A stretch of 64,000 nt of DNA. Origin: Halosimplex litoreum (GTDB taxonomy: Archaea; Halobacteriota; Halobacteria; Halobacteriales; Haloarculaceae). A program made the translations under genes and the position numbers. Each line of letters opens with the position of its first letter. Position 1 is the first letter of the stretch. Positions 22,052 through 30,958 of the stretch are shown piece by piece. A model generated the notes under the pieces. It was not told the DNA's origin. It saw nothing but the letters and a program-made list of their open reading frames with translations, and made no database searches. The stretch lies in assembly GCF_016065055.1 (NCBI RefSeq), contig NZ_CP065856.1, positions 3,037,836-3,101,835 on the forward strand, read 5' to 3'.

Positions 22052-24949
22052 ATGAGCGACGCCGACGAGCGTTTCGAACTCGGTGAGGCTGCGCCGACCC
22101 GCGAGTACGGGGTCGCGGCGCTGGCGGTCGCCTGCGTGGTCGCGGCGGTCCTGGCGACGGCGCTGATCCCCGCCGCCGCGTCGGTCGGGCTCGGCGACGC
22201 ACCCGCGGAGTCGCTGATCCCGCTGCCCGCCGGCGCGGAGAACCGATCGGGGGACGGTGCCGGCCCGCCGGGGGCCGGCGGTGGCGGGTTCGGCGCGCTG
22301 AACGTCGGCAACAGCACGACCGTGGGCGAGCCGGTCGGCGAGAGCGGGGGGAGTCCGTTTCGCTCGCAGGACACGGAAGTCCACTTTCGAGTGCGGAGTC
22401 AGGAGTCGAACTACTGGCGCACGGGGGCGTACGACACGTACACGGGGAGCGGATGGTCGCGCTCGCGGCCGAGCGACGCGACGACGCCGGTCCGGGGGTC
22501 GGAGACGCGGTACCGCGTCGAACTCGTCCAGTCGGCGAGCGCCGCGCCGACGGTGTGGCGACCGACGGGTCTCGAACGGGCGGAGGGTGTCTCGCTGACC
22601 GATGGGGGGCTGGCCCGCGCGGACGACCGACTCGCGACGGGGGCCAGCTACGTGGGGGTGAGTCGGACGCCGCCGCGGGACCCGGCGGTCCTCCGGGCGA
22701 GCGGGCGGGACTACCCGGACGAGATCGAGGACCGGTACACGCGGCTCCCGCCGCGTACGGCGGTTTCGTTGCGGCCGTTCGCCAACAACGTCACGGGGGG
22801 CGCCGAGAACCCCTACGAGGCGGCGACGCGGATCGAGCGGTGGCTGGAGCGCAACAAGGCGTATTCGCTGAACGTCTCGCGGCCGTCGGGGGGCAACGTC
22901 GCACGGGAGTTCGTCACGGAGATGGACGCGGGCTACTGCGAGCACTTCGCGACGGCGATGGTGACGATGCTGCGCAGTCAGGAGATCCCGGCCCGCTACG
23001 TCGTCGGCTACTCGCCGGGCCGGCAGGTCGGCGCGAACGCGTTCCAGGTGCGGGCGATGAACGCCCACGCGTGGGTCGAGGTGTACTTCGCCGACGTGGG
23101 GTGGGTCCGATTCGACCCGACGCCGGGCGCCGAGCGCCTGCGAGCCGAGCAGTCGGCCTACGAGGAGAGCGGCGCGCCGGGGCAGTACGCCCCCCAGGAG
23201 GAAGGGAGCCCGGGCGAGACGTTCTCGCCAGACCCCACGGAGAACGGGACGGAGTCGGGGGCGGGAACGGTCACCGACTCGGGGGCCCCGGAAGGTCCGG
23301 TCGCGACGCCACCGCCGTCGACGCCGGTGACGCCGGGCGGTCCGGTCGAGACGCCGGAGAGCGACCCGAACGAGCCGACCGGCGGGTACGACGTGTCGCT
23401 CAACCGCACGGCCGCGCCGGGGGCGACCGTCGAGGTGACGGTCGAGGCGGGCGCCCAGCCGGTCGCGGGCGCGACGGTCGCGTTCGACGGCGAACCGGTC
23501 GGCCAGACTGGGCGGGACGGGACCGTCACGGGCCGCGTTCCGTTCGTCGAGAACCTGACGATCACGGTCTCGGGCGGAACGACGGCGGGGTCGAGCGTGG
23601 GGACCAGCGGGGCGGTAGCGATCGACGCACCGGAACCGGAGCCCGCGTCCGCGAGCGGGTGGTTCGCAGACGGGACGGCCGCAGCCGTCTCCCGCACGCT
23701 GGCGGACGACGACTCGCGCCGGGGGCCGAGTAGCGCGTCGCGCCGGCAGGCGGCGAACGACACCTCGCGGTCGTTCGACGTGGCGACGAACGCGACGCTG
23801 TCGATTTCGGGAGACGTGCGGACCGGAGCCACGGTACTTCTCACGGCGACGGTCGACGGCGTGGCGGTCCCGAACGCGACCGTGACGGTCGACGGCGAGC
23901 CGGTCGCGCGGACGGACGACCGTGGCAGAGCGAACGTGACACTGCCGGGGTCGCCGGGGAACGTCACGCTGCGCGCCGTCCGCGAGCCGGTCGTCGGGGA
24001 GCGGACGGTCGAACTCGCCGGGTTGACCGTCGGGACCGATCCGCTCTGGCCGCTCCCCTTGGCGGGCACGGCCGTCGAAGTGACGGCGCGACTCGGAAAC
24101 GAGTCGGTCGCTGGGGCGCCGGTCCGCGTCGGCGGCGAACTCGTCGGCACGACCGGCGTCGACGGGACGCTGGCGGTGACGCTCCCGTTCTCGTCGTCGG
24201 CGTCGGTCGCCGCCGCCACGAGCGGGCAGACCGCGCGAACGACGGTCACCAACCCGCTCGTCAACGCGGCGGCGGTCGGGTTCGCGACGGTCGCGTTGGT
24301 CGCGCTCGCGGCGTTCGGAGCCGTGCGCCGGTCGTTCGACCCGCGAGCGGTCTCGCGGCGGGTCGCCGTCGGGATCCGGAGGGTCGCCCGCTGGGCGGTC
24401 CGCGGATTCGTGGCCGTCGCGGTCGCCGCAGCGGCGCGCCTCCGGGCGACGCTCGCACACCTCCGTAGGCTGGTCGCGGGCGAGCGCTCGCCGGCCGAAC
24501 TGCTGGCGGCACTGGCCGCGTGGCTGGCCGGGTGGTCCGGGCGGCTGCGTCCCGGTGCGTCCGCGGGCGGAGCGGCCGGACGGGGCGGCGACTCGATAGC
24601 CGGACGGGGTGGCGACGACACCGACGCTGCCCACCTGACGATCCGGGAGGCGTGGGGCCGGTTCCTCGGTCACGTCTCGGTCCGGCGCCCGTGGACGAAG
24701 ACGCCGGGGCAGCTGGCCGACCACGCGGTGACGGCCGACGGCCTCCCGGCCGAGGCGGTCGCGACGCTGCGCGACGAGTTCCGGGCCGTCGAGTACGGGC
24801 CCCGATCGCCCGACGAGTCCGTCTCGGCCGTGGAGGGCGCCATCGGGCGCATCGAGTCGTCGCTCGACGCGACCGACGCGACCGACGTCGACGGCGGGGA
24901 CGCCACCAGCGGTGACGAGACCGGAGACGAGGGGGCGGGAGGAAACTGA
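22052..24949 (+). CDS. Membrane-anchored transglutaminase-like protein with DUF4129 tail
   Basis: 965 residues. There is one membrane helix near residues 28-48. The extracellular transglutaminase domain has a complete triad: Cys296 (GYCEHFATAM), His339 (NAHAWVEVYF) and Asp355 (RFDPTPG). A Pro/Thr linker follows (~385-450), then three repeated Ig-like units with the pattern GATV...DGEPV..T...G...VTLP (~450-745), a second helix (~750-770) and a cytoplasmic DUF4129-like end (~850-965). Bacterial TgpA relatives have five to six N-terminal helices, missing here. It probably cross-links or cleaves surface proteins. It heads the DUF7269-DUF58-DUF7519 operon. Confidence 0.9.
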   Translation: MSDADERFELGEAAPTREYGVAALAVACVVAAVLATALIPAAASVGLGDAPAESLIPLPAGAENRSGDGAGPPGAGGGGFGALNVGNSTTVGEPVGESGGSPFRSQDTEVHFRVRSQESNYWRTGAYDTYTGSGWSRSRPSDATTPVRGSETRYRVELVQSASAAPTVWRPTGLERAEGVSLTDGGLARADDRLATGASYVGVSRTPPRDPAVLRASGRDYPDEIEDRYTRLPPRTAVSLRPFANNVTGGAENPYEAATRIERWLERNKAYSLNVSRPSGGNVAREFVTEMDAGYCEHFATAMVTMLRSQEIPARYVVGYSPGRQVGANAFQVRAMNAHAWVEVYFADVGWVRFDPTPGAERLRAEQSAYEESGAPGQYAPQEEGSPGETFSPDPTENGTESGAGTVTDSGAPEGPVATPPPSTPVTPGGPVETPESDPNEPTGGYDVSLNRTAAPGATVEVTVEAGAQPVAGATVAFDGEPVGQTGRDGTVTGRVPFVENLTITVSGGTTAGSSVGTSGAVAIDAPEPEPASASGWFADGTAAAVSRTLADDDSRRGPSSASRRQAANDTSRSFDVATNATLSISGDVRTGATVLLTATVDGVAVPNATVTVDGEPVARTDDRGRANVTLPGSPGNVTLRAVREPVVGERTVELAGLTVGTDPLWPLPLAGTAVEVTARLGNESVAGAPVRVGGELVGTTGVDGTLAVTLPFSSSASVAAATSGQTARTTVTNPLVNAAAVGFATVALVALAAFGAVRRSFDPRAVSRRVAVGIRRVARWAVRGFVAVAVAAAARLRATLAHLRRLVAGERSPAELLAALAAWLAGWSGRLRPGASAGGAAGRGGDSIAGRGGDDTDAAHLTIREAWGRFLGHVSVRRPWTKTPGQLADHAVTADGLPAEAVATLRDEFRAVEYGPRSPDESVSAVEGAIGRIESSLDATDATDVDGGDATSGDETGDEGAGGN

Positions 24950-25611
24950 TGGCGGGAACGGTCCGGGCGGCGTTGGGCGGTCTCGGCGTCCTCGCGACGC
25001 TGCTGGGCGCGCTGGCGGTCGCTGCGCCGGCGGCAGTCGCCGAGACCGCGCCGCTGTCGACGCTGGTGAGTGCGGCCGCGAGCGTCGGGCCGCGGGACCT
25101 GTTCGTCGCCGGCAGCGCCGCGCTCGGCCTCTCGCTACTGCGTGCGGCCGTCACCTCTCGGGAGTCGCGGCTGGTCTCCGGGTCGGCGGCGGAGAGCCGG
25201 CGGTTCGCGGCCGTCGTCGCCGACGAACCCGAGACCGCGACCGCACCCGACGGGACGCTGGCGGCGAACGAGTTCGCCGAGGCGATCGAGCGGGCCGTCG
25301 ACGGTGACGACCGAGCGCTCGAGACGGTCGACGAGCGGCTCCGTCGACTCGCCGTCGCACGACTCGTGCGCGAGGGGATGGACTGCGAGTCCGCCGACCG
25401 CGCCGTCGCCGCGGGGACGTGGACCGACGACCGCACCGCGGCGGCGTTTCTCTCGGAGGAAGACGGCCCCGTCGCGACGCTTCGGTCGCGACTCCGGCTC
25501 TGGCTCGACCCGGCGCGCGAGCGCGAGCGCCGTATCCGGCGGACGGTCGCGGCGCTGGACGAGGTCGCCGAGTCGGCGGCGGACGAGGAACCCGGAGGTG
25601 CGGCGTCGTGA
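24949..25611 (+). CDS. DUF7269-like membrane protein
   Basis: 220 residues. Two hydrophobic segments lie near the N-terminus (ALGGLGVLATLLGALAVAAPAAVA and DLFVAGSAALGLSLLRAAV). The cytoplasmic remainder is helical and acidic/basic (FAEAIERAVDGDDRALETVDERLRRLAVARLV). It matches the small protein always seen between transglutaminase and DUF58 genes in haloarchaea. The ATG shares one base with the preceding stop codon and its own stop overlaps the DUF58 GTG start, so it is translationally coupled on both sides. Function unknown. Confidence 0.8.
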   Translation: MAGTVRAALGGLGVLATLLGALAVAAPAAVAETAPLSTLVSAAASVGPRDLFVAGSAALGLSLLRAAVTSRESRLVSGSAAESRRFAAVVADEPETATAPDGTLAANEFAEAIERAVDGDDRALETVDERLRRLAVARLVREGMDCESADRAVAAGTWTDDRTAAAFLSEEDGPVATLRSRLRLWLDPARERERRIRRTVAALDEVAESAADEEPGGAAS

Positions 25612-27152
25612 GCCACGAGCGCGTCTTCCGCTGGCGGGCGGGTGCGGTCGCGGCGGGGACGCTCGTCGCGCTCGGGCTGCTGTACGCCTCGCCACTGCTG
25701 CTTGCGGCGACGACGATCCCACTTGGGTACGTCGTCTACGGTGCGCTCTCGTCGGTTCCGGCGGACGCCGCGGTCCGGATCGATCGGTCGTTCGACGAGG
25801 CGACGCCGCCGCCGGGCGAGGCGGTGACCGTCCGGCTCACCGTCGAGAACGTCTCCGAGGCGACCCTGCCGGACCTGCGGGTCGTCGACGGCGTGCCCGA
25901 CGACCTCGCTGTCGTCGACGGGTCGGCCCGAGGTTCGTTCGTCCTCCGTCCGGGCGAGTCGGCGACGGTCGCCTACGACGTGGTAGCCAAGCGCGGCGAC
26001 TTCGCCTTCGCCGATCCGGTCGTGCGCCTGCGGTCGCTGAGCGCGGGCCGCCTCGTCACGGAGACGGTACCGGCTGCGGGCGAGGCGGAGCTGTCCTCGC
26101 TCGACCCGGTGTCGGCGGCGCCGGTCGGGGCGACGACGCCGGTCGGCACGGGGACGCACCCGACCGACAGCGGCGGCGAAGGCCTGGAGTTCCACTCGAC
26201 GCGGGAGTACCGACCGGGCGACTCGATCGGCCGCATCGACTGGCGCCGGTTCGCCAAGAGCAAGGAGCTGTCGACGGTCTCCTACCGCGAGGAGCGGGCG
26301 GTCCGGGTCGTCCTCGCCGTCGACGCGCGACCGGTCGGGCGCGTCCGTCCGCACGCGGGCGCGCCGACCGCCGCCTCGCTGGGCGGCTACGCGGCCGAGC
26401 GGCTGTACGAGACGCTCGTCGACGGCGACGTGACGACGAGCGTCGCCGCGTTCGGCGTCGACGGGGGCGCTCCGTCCGTCCCGACCGGGGCGGGACCGAT
26501 CCCCTGGGTCGACGGTGAGCGCGCCGACGCGGCCGCGGTCGCGCGGACGCTGTTCGACGCCGTCCAGCGCGTCGCCGACGACCCCGATCCCGACTCGGGT
26601 GCCGGCGAAGCGGGGAGCGTAGCCCCTTCGGCTGACCGCGACCGCGCCGGCTCGGCGGCCGCAAACGGGGCACCGACCGCCGGTGAGAAGAGTGCGGCGG
26701 CGAACGGAGCGGTCGGCGACGACGGGCCGGTCGACGGCGATGGTGCGGTCGGCGACGACGGAGCGGTCGGAAGCGGGGCGGCTGGCGACCGGCAGCGACC
26801 GACCGAGCGACCCGACCAGGCCGCGCCGGACGGCGGTGCGGACGCCGTCGAGTTACTGCTCTCGCAGTTCCCGGCGACCGCGCAGGTCGTTCTCGTGACG
26901 CCGCTGGTGGACGAGTGGCCGGTCTCGTTCGCTCGGCGGCTCCGTCGGCGCGGGTATCCGGTCCTAGTTCTCAGTCCGGACGCGACGGACGGGGGGTCAC
27001 TGGGTGGCCGCGTCGCCGGCCACGAGCGTGACCTTCGGCTCGCGGACGTGTCGGCGACCGGCGCCACCGCCGTCGACTGGGACCCCGACGACTCCGTCGA
27101 GGGCGCGCTGGTGGCCGCGCTGTCGCGGCTGTCGGGAGGTCTCGGTGGCTGA
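25608..27152 (+). CDS. DUF58 domain protein
   Basis: 514 residues from the GTG at 25608, overlapping the previous stop as GTGA. Two helices near the N-terminus (VAAGTLVALGLLYASPLLLAATTIPLGYVVYG) are followed by a beta-rich domain (VTVRLTVENVSEATLPDLRVVD) and the DUF58 core GLEFHSTREYRPGDSIGRIDWRRFAKSKELSTVSYREER. A vWA-like domain follows (VVLAVDARPVG). A low-complexity Gly/Asp/Ala-rich insertion at about 325-405 interrupts the domain. DUF58 proteins partner with MoxR AAA+ ATPases; the moxR gene faces this operon at 28865-29824. Confidence 0.88.
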   Translation: MSHERVFRWRAGAVAAGTLVALGLLYASPLLLAATTIPLGYVVYGALSSVPADAAVRIDRSFDEATPPPGEAVTVRLTVENVSEATLPDLRVVDGVPDDLAVVDGSARGSFVLRPGESATVAYDVVAKRGDFAFADPVVRLRSLSAGRLVTETVPAAGEAELSSLDPVSAAPVGATTPVGTGTHPTDSGGEGLEFHSTREYRPGDSIGRIDWRRFAKSKELSTVSYREERAVRVVLAVDARPVGRVRPHAGAPTAASLGGYAAERLYETLVDGDVTTSVAAFGVDGGAPSVPTGAGPIPWVDGERADAAAVARTLFDAVQRVADDPDPDSGAGEAGSVAPSADRDRAGSAAANGAPTAGEKSAAANGAVGDDGPVDGDGAVGDDGAVGSGAAGDRQRPTERPDQAAPDGGADAVELLLSQFPATAQVVLVTPLVDEWPVSFARRLRRRGYPVLVLSPDATDGGSLGGRVAGHERDLRLADVSATGATAVDWDPDDSVEGALVAALSRLSGGLGG

Positions 27153-28821
27153 CGAACCCCCTCGTGCCGCGACGAGCGGGGCGACCCAACGGAGCAGCGG
27201 ATCCGATTCGAGTGGAGAGCGCGACCGGGGTGGCCCGCCGACGAGGGCCAGCGCCGCGGTCGTCCTCGTCGTGTCGCTGGCGGCCGCGACCGGACTGATC
27301 GCGGACGCCGGATCGACGCTCCCGGTCGTCGTGGCCCTCGCGCACGCGGCGGTGTTCGCGGTGAGCCTGTGGCTGGTCGACCGCGACCGATGGCGCGGCG
27401 CGGCGACGGCGGTCGCCGGCGTGCTCGCTCTCGGCGTCGGCGCGAGCTTCGCCGTCGCCGTCGGCTACACGTTCCTCGACCTGCTCGCGGCCGCGTACCC
27501 GGTCCCCGAGGTCTCGCAGATCCGTCCCCGCGGACTCCGGATCGTCAGCGCCACCGCCGTCGTCCTCTGCGGGACGGTCGCGCTGGTCGGTGGGTTCGCG
27601 ACCGTCGCCGGGCGGCTCCGGTCGGAGACCGTCTGGGCGTACGCGAAACTCGCCGTCGAGACGTTCGTCGTCCCACTGACGGTCGCCGCGCTCATGCTCC
27701 TGACCGCGCTGCTCGCCCGCCTCGGCGGCGCGAGCGAGGCGCCGCTGTACGCACCGCTCGCCGAGCGCGTCGCCGGGGCCGTCGGCGCCGTCGTCGCACC
27801 GGTGCCCGGACGGACGCATCTGCTGACGTTCGCGCTCCTCGTCGCGGCGGCGTCGCTGGCGGTCGGTCGCGGAGTCGACGCACTCCCGGTCGCCGAGCTG
27901 TCGACGCCGCGGACCGACGACCGCGTCGAGGCGACCGCCGACGCGGTCGTCCGCGGCGCTCGTCGGACGCTCGTCGTCACGGCGTTCGCGCTTCCGGTGA
28001 CGCTCGTCGAGGTGGTCCTCGCACCACCGGACCTCCGATCGCTCGCCTCACCGGGCGTCTACGGCGTCCTCGCGGCGGTGACCGCGAGCCACGCGCTCCG
28101 CGCGCTCCTCCTCGCGACCGCGCTCGCCGCCGGCGGGACCGCGGCGGCCGTCTCGCTGCTCGCCCGCCTGGCGCGGACCGACGCGTCGGACGCCGTCGTC
28201 GCGCTCACGCCGTTCCTCGGCGGCGGCGCGGTCGTCGCGCTCGCCGTCGCGCTCCACGGGGTCGTCCTCCCCCCGACGCTGTCGTTCGTCGCCGACGCGC
28301 TCCCGGGTGGATTCGAGACGGCCTTTACCCGTCGGTCCGGTGCGGTGGTCGAGTTCTACGGGTCGCTCCCGGTCGTCGCGACGCTCGCGGCAGTCCTCGT
28401 CGGCATGACCGCCGTGCTCTCGATCGTGCTCGCGCTGGTCACGAGCACCGGCGCACTCCCCGAGTCGGCGCCGGGGCCGGCGCTCGCCGCGGCCGGTCTC
28501 TTCGTCGCCGCCGTCTTCGCCACCGGCGCGGGCGTCGGCCCGCCGCTCGTCCTCGGCGGTATCGTCGCCAGTTTCGTCGTCTGGGACGCCGGTGCGTACG
28601 GCGCCGCGCTCGGTCGCGAGGTCGGCACCACCGCCGACACGCTCGCCCCCGAGTCGGTGCACGTCGGCGCCACGCTCGCCGTCGGCGTCGGCGGCGCCGC
28701 CCTCGCCGCGGCCGTCCACCGCGTCGCCGCGAACGCGACGATCGCCGACGTGACGACGGTCCCGTTCGCCCTCGCCGTCGTCGTCGCGGGGCTGTTGTTG
28801 CTCGTCGCCGCCTTGCGGTAG
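27145..28821 (+). CDS. Polytopic membrane protein (DUF7519-like) of the DUF58 operon
   Basis: About 558 residues from the GTG at 27145, which overlaps the DUF58 stop by eight bases. After a hydrophilic N-terminus there are about twelve to fourteen hydrophobic segments separated by short loops, with no charged catalytic motif. It occupies the last position of the four-gene operon, as DUF7519 proteins usually do in haloarchaea. It is probably the membrane component that works with the transglutaminase and MoxR/DUF58 parts in envelope protein handling; this is inferred from context. Confidence 0.75.
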   Translation: MADEPPRAATSGATQRSSGSDSSGERDRGGPPTRASAAVVLVVSLAAATGLIADAGSTLPVVVALAHAAVFAVSLWLVDRDRWRGAATAVAGVLALGVGASFAVAVGYTFLDLLAAAYPVPEVSQIRPRGLRIVSATAVVLCGTVALVGGFATVAGRLRSETVWAYAKLAVETFVVPLTVAALMLLTALLARLGGASEAPLYAPLAERVAGAVGAVVAPVPGRTHLLTFALLVAAASLAVGRGVDALPVAELSTPRTDDRVEATADAVVRGARRTLVVTAFALPVTLVEVVLAPPDLRSLASPGVYGVLAAVTASHALRALLLATALAAGGTAAAVSLLARLARTDASDAVVALTPFLGGGAVVALAVALHGVVLPPTLSFVADALPGGFETAFTRRSGAVVEFYGSLPVVATLAAVLVGMTAVLSIVLALVTSTGALPESAPGPALAAAGLFVAAVFATGAGVGPPLVLGGIVASFVVWDAGAYGAALGREVGTTADTLAPESVHVGATLAVGVGGAALAAAVHRVAANATIADVTTVPFALAVVVAGLLLLVAALR

Positions 28822-28864
28822 CTCGGAACCCGAGCCGACTCGACGCTGCACCGACGCGCCGACC

Positions 28865-29824
28865 CTACCGCGGCTCGTCGACGGCCGGGACGGCCACCCG
28901 TTCCAGTGCGTCGTCGACTACCTGGGCAGGGTCGGCGTCGCGCACGCTCGCCTCCGTCGTCAGCACGAGTCGGTGGGCGAACGTCGCGTGGACGGCCCGC
29001 CGCACGTCCTCCGGGACGACGTAGCTGCGTCCCTCGACGACCGCCGCCGCCCGCGCCGCCTCGAACAGCCGCTGGACGCCACGGGGCGAGACGCCCACGT
29101 CGACGCGGTCGTCCTCGCGGGTCGCCCGCCCGAGTTCGACGACGTAGTCCCGCAGTTTCCCGTCGACGGAGACCGTCTCCGTGACTGCCTGTAGCTCGGC
29201 GACCGTCTCGGGGTCGACGACGGGGTCGACGCTCGGCGACTGGCTGGTCCGGTCGGCCCGGCGGTCGATCAGCGTCCGCTCGTCGTCGAAGCCGGGGTAG
29301 CCCATCGCGAGCTTGAAGACGAAGCGGTCGCGCTGGGCCTCCGGCAGGCCGAACGTGCCCTCCTGCTCGATGGGATTCTGCGTCGCGATGACGAAGAAGG
29401 GATCCGGCAGCCCCGTCGTCTCGCCGTCGACGGTGACCTGGCCCTCGCCCATCGCCTCCAGCAGCGCGGCCTGGGTCTTGGGCGGCGCGCGGTTGATCTC
29501 GTCGGCGAGGACGACGTTCGCGAAGATAGGCCCGGGGACGAACTCGAAGTCGCCGGTGCCCTCGTCGTAGACGTTCGAGCCAGTGATGTCGGAGGGCAGG
29601 AGGTCCGGCGTGAACTGGATGCGCGAGAAGGAGAGGCCGAGCGCGCTGGCGAACGACCGGGCCGTCAGCGTCTTGCCGGTCCCGGGCACGTCCTCCAGCA
29701 GGACGTGTCCCTGCGCGAGGACCCCCGTCAGGACCTGTTCCAGAAAGCGGTCGTCGGCGATGACCGCCTCGCTCACCGCGTCGAGGATCCGCCGGCAGGT
29801 CCGCCCCGCCTCGTCGTAGTCCAT
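28865..29824 (-). CDS. moxR: MoxR-family AAA+ ATPase
   Basis: 319 residues from the ATG at 29824. Walker A: EDVPGTGKT. Walker B: VVLADEINRAPPKTQ. Sensor 1: FFVIATQNPIEQEGTFGLPEAQRDRF, the hallmark of MoxR. The C-terminal lid has SPRGVQRLFEAARAAAVVEGRSYVVPEDV. These ATPases act as chaperones that assemble or insert metal into partner proteins with vWA/DUF58 domains. Here it is convergent with the DUF58 operon instead of heading it, so it has its own promoter, 43 bp from the end of the operon. Confidence 0.95.
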   Translation of the reverse strand: MDYDEAGRTCRRILDAVSEAVIADDRFLEQVLTGVLAQGHVLLEDVPGTGKTLTARSFASALGLSFSRIQFTPDLLPSDITGSNVYDEGTGDFEFVPGPIFANVVLADEINRAPPKTQAALLEAMGEGQVTVDGETTGLPDPFFVIATQNPIEQEGTFGLPEAQRDRFVFKLAMGYPGFDDERTLIDRRADRTSQSPSVDPVVDPETVAELQAVTETVSVDGKLRDYVVELGRATREDDRVDVGVSPRGVQRLFEAARAAAVVEGRSYVVPEDVRRAVHATFAHRLVLTTEASVRDADPAQVVDDALERVAVPAVDEPR

Positions 29825-30007
29825 GTTCGCGTTGCGGGATGGCGCGACCAAATGCTTTCGGCCTCCGGAGTGTGTGAATCCGGGTCCAGTGGTGAGACCG
29901 CGACGGGCCGGACAACTGCGCCAACAGCGGTTAGCGACATCACCGCCACGAACAGCGTGAAAGCCGCTTAAACAACCGCTGGTACCGCGACTGCACTCGT
30001 GCTCGGA

Positions 30008-30280
30008 ACCGCAGACAGCGTGAAAGCCCCCGGCACCTGCGGTCCCGGGGCTCGCTGCGCTCCTCGTCGCTCGCTTTGCTCACTCCTGCGGTGCTTTCGT
30101 CGCCCGGGTTCCCGCAGGTGCCGGCCCCTTTCATTCCCGCCCGCGTCGGCTGGTCGGCCAGTCTGTGAGGGCGGGAATGGAAGGGCGACCGTCTCGGCGA
30201 CGGCTGGTGACGCAAGCACTGGACCGAGCGCAGCGAGCCACTCGAGTCGAGACGGCCGGGGCTTTCACGCTGTCTGCGGT
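30008..30280. repeat. 273-bp palindromic non-coding element with 23-bp inverted ends
   Basis: The first 23 bases (30008-30030, starting ACCGCAGACAGCGTGAAAGC) are exactly inverted at 30258-30280. Inside are GGCACCTGCGG (from 30032) with its inverse CCGCAGGTGCC (near 30124) and CATTCCCGCCC/GGGCGGGAATG (about 30131-30180). ACAGCGTGAAAGCC also occurs once more just outside, at 29952-29965. No coding frame with haloarchaeal composition is present; the short frames here are Arg/Ser/Cys-rich. It could be a MITE-like element or a structured RNA. No clear target-site duplication was seen. Confidence 0.75.
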
Positions 30281-30346
30281 GTCGAGCCGATCACGTTCGC
30301 GGTCGGACCCCCAGTCACACACCAGTTAGACGTGCTCCATCCCGGA

Positions 30347-30958
30347 TCACCACTCGGCGTCGACCAGGTCGTCGATCCGTTCGAAGGCAGTCCGCTCGCG
30401 CTCACCGCCCGCGGTCTCGACGACCGACTCGAAGTACGCGAGCCGATCGAGCAGCGTCTCCCGTTCGTAGCCGGGCACGTCCAGCCGCGAGGCCGCGACG
30501 GTGGCCTCGACGACGGCGTAGAAGCCGCGATTCGTCGTCGGGACGACTCGTCGCTCCACGCCGCCGTCGACCGGTCGGAGTGCCCAGGTGACGATCTCGG
30601 TGTCGCCTTCGTGGTCGGTTCCGACGCGCTCGGCGTCGATCTCGACCCAGGCGTCGGCGCTGTCGAGGACGGGGCCGTCGACCTCGTAGACCGACAGGGC
30701 GGCGTCGACGAAGTCGACGGGGTCGCGCGTGAACTGGACGACGCCGCCGCCCTGCTCGCTGAAGTTGCGCCAGGTGCGAGTGCGGCCGTAGGTCCGGGCG
30801 GTGACGGGGTCGCCGGCGTGCAGACCGAGCGCGGCGACGTTCCAGCGGTCGTTCGGGCCGAGCGTGGTGACGACCGACTCGACGACGCCCGCGAGTTCGA
30901 CGGGCCAGTCGGCGTCGGTTCCGCCGCCATCGGCGTCGCCGTCGCGCTCGCGACTCAC
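30347..30958 (-). CDS. DUF447 family protein
   Basis: 203 residues from the GTG at 30958, overlapping the stop of the CitG-like gene as GTGA. Motifs VAALGLHAGDPVTARTYGRTRTWRNFSEQGGGVVQFTRDP-type and YERETLLDRLAYFESVVETAGG fit DUF447, a flavin-reductase-like split-barrel family found in methanogens, methylotrophs and haloarchaea. In methylotrophs such genes cluster with tetrahydromethanopterin genes. It is the last gene of the cofD operon. A role in coenzyme or C1 metabolism is inferred from that context only. Confidence 0.85.
   Translation of the reverse strand: MSRERDGDADGGGTDADWPVELAGVVESVVTTLGPNDRWNVAALGLHAGDPVTARTYGRTRTWRNFSEQGGGVVQFTRDPVDFVDAALSVYEVDGPVLDSADAWVEIDAERVGTDHEGDTEIVTWALRPVDGGVERRVVPTTNRGFYAVVEATVAASRLDVPGYERETLLDRLAYFESVVETAGGERERTAFERIDDLVDAEW

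Noticed and set aside
22453-24621. Long frames opposite and alongside the transglutaminase gene
   Set aside because: Composition is unlike haloarchaeal proteins (Arg/Ala/Gly or Ser/Thr rich without motifs), and the real frame carries the catalytic triad.
30131-30322. Short Arg/Ser-rich frames inside and beside the 273-bp palindromic element
   Set aside because: They lie over inverted repeats and lack acidic bias, so they are treated as non-coding.
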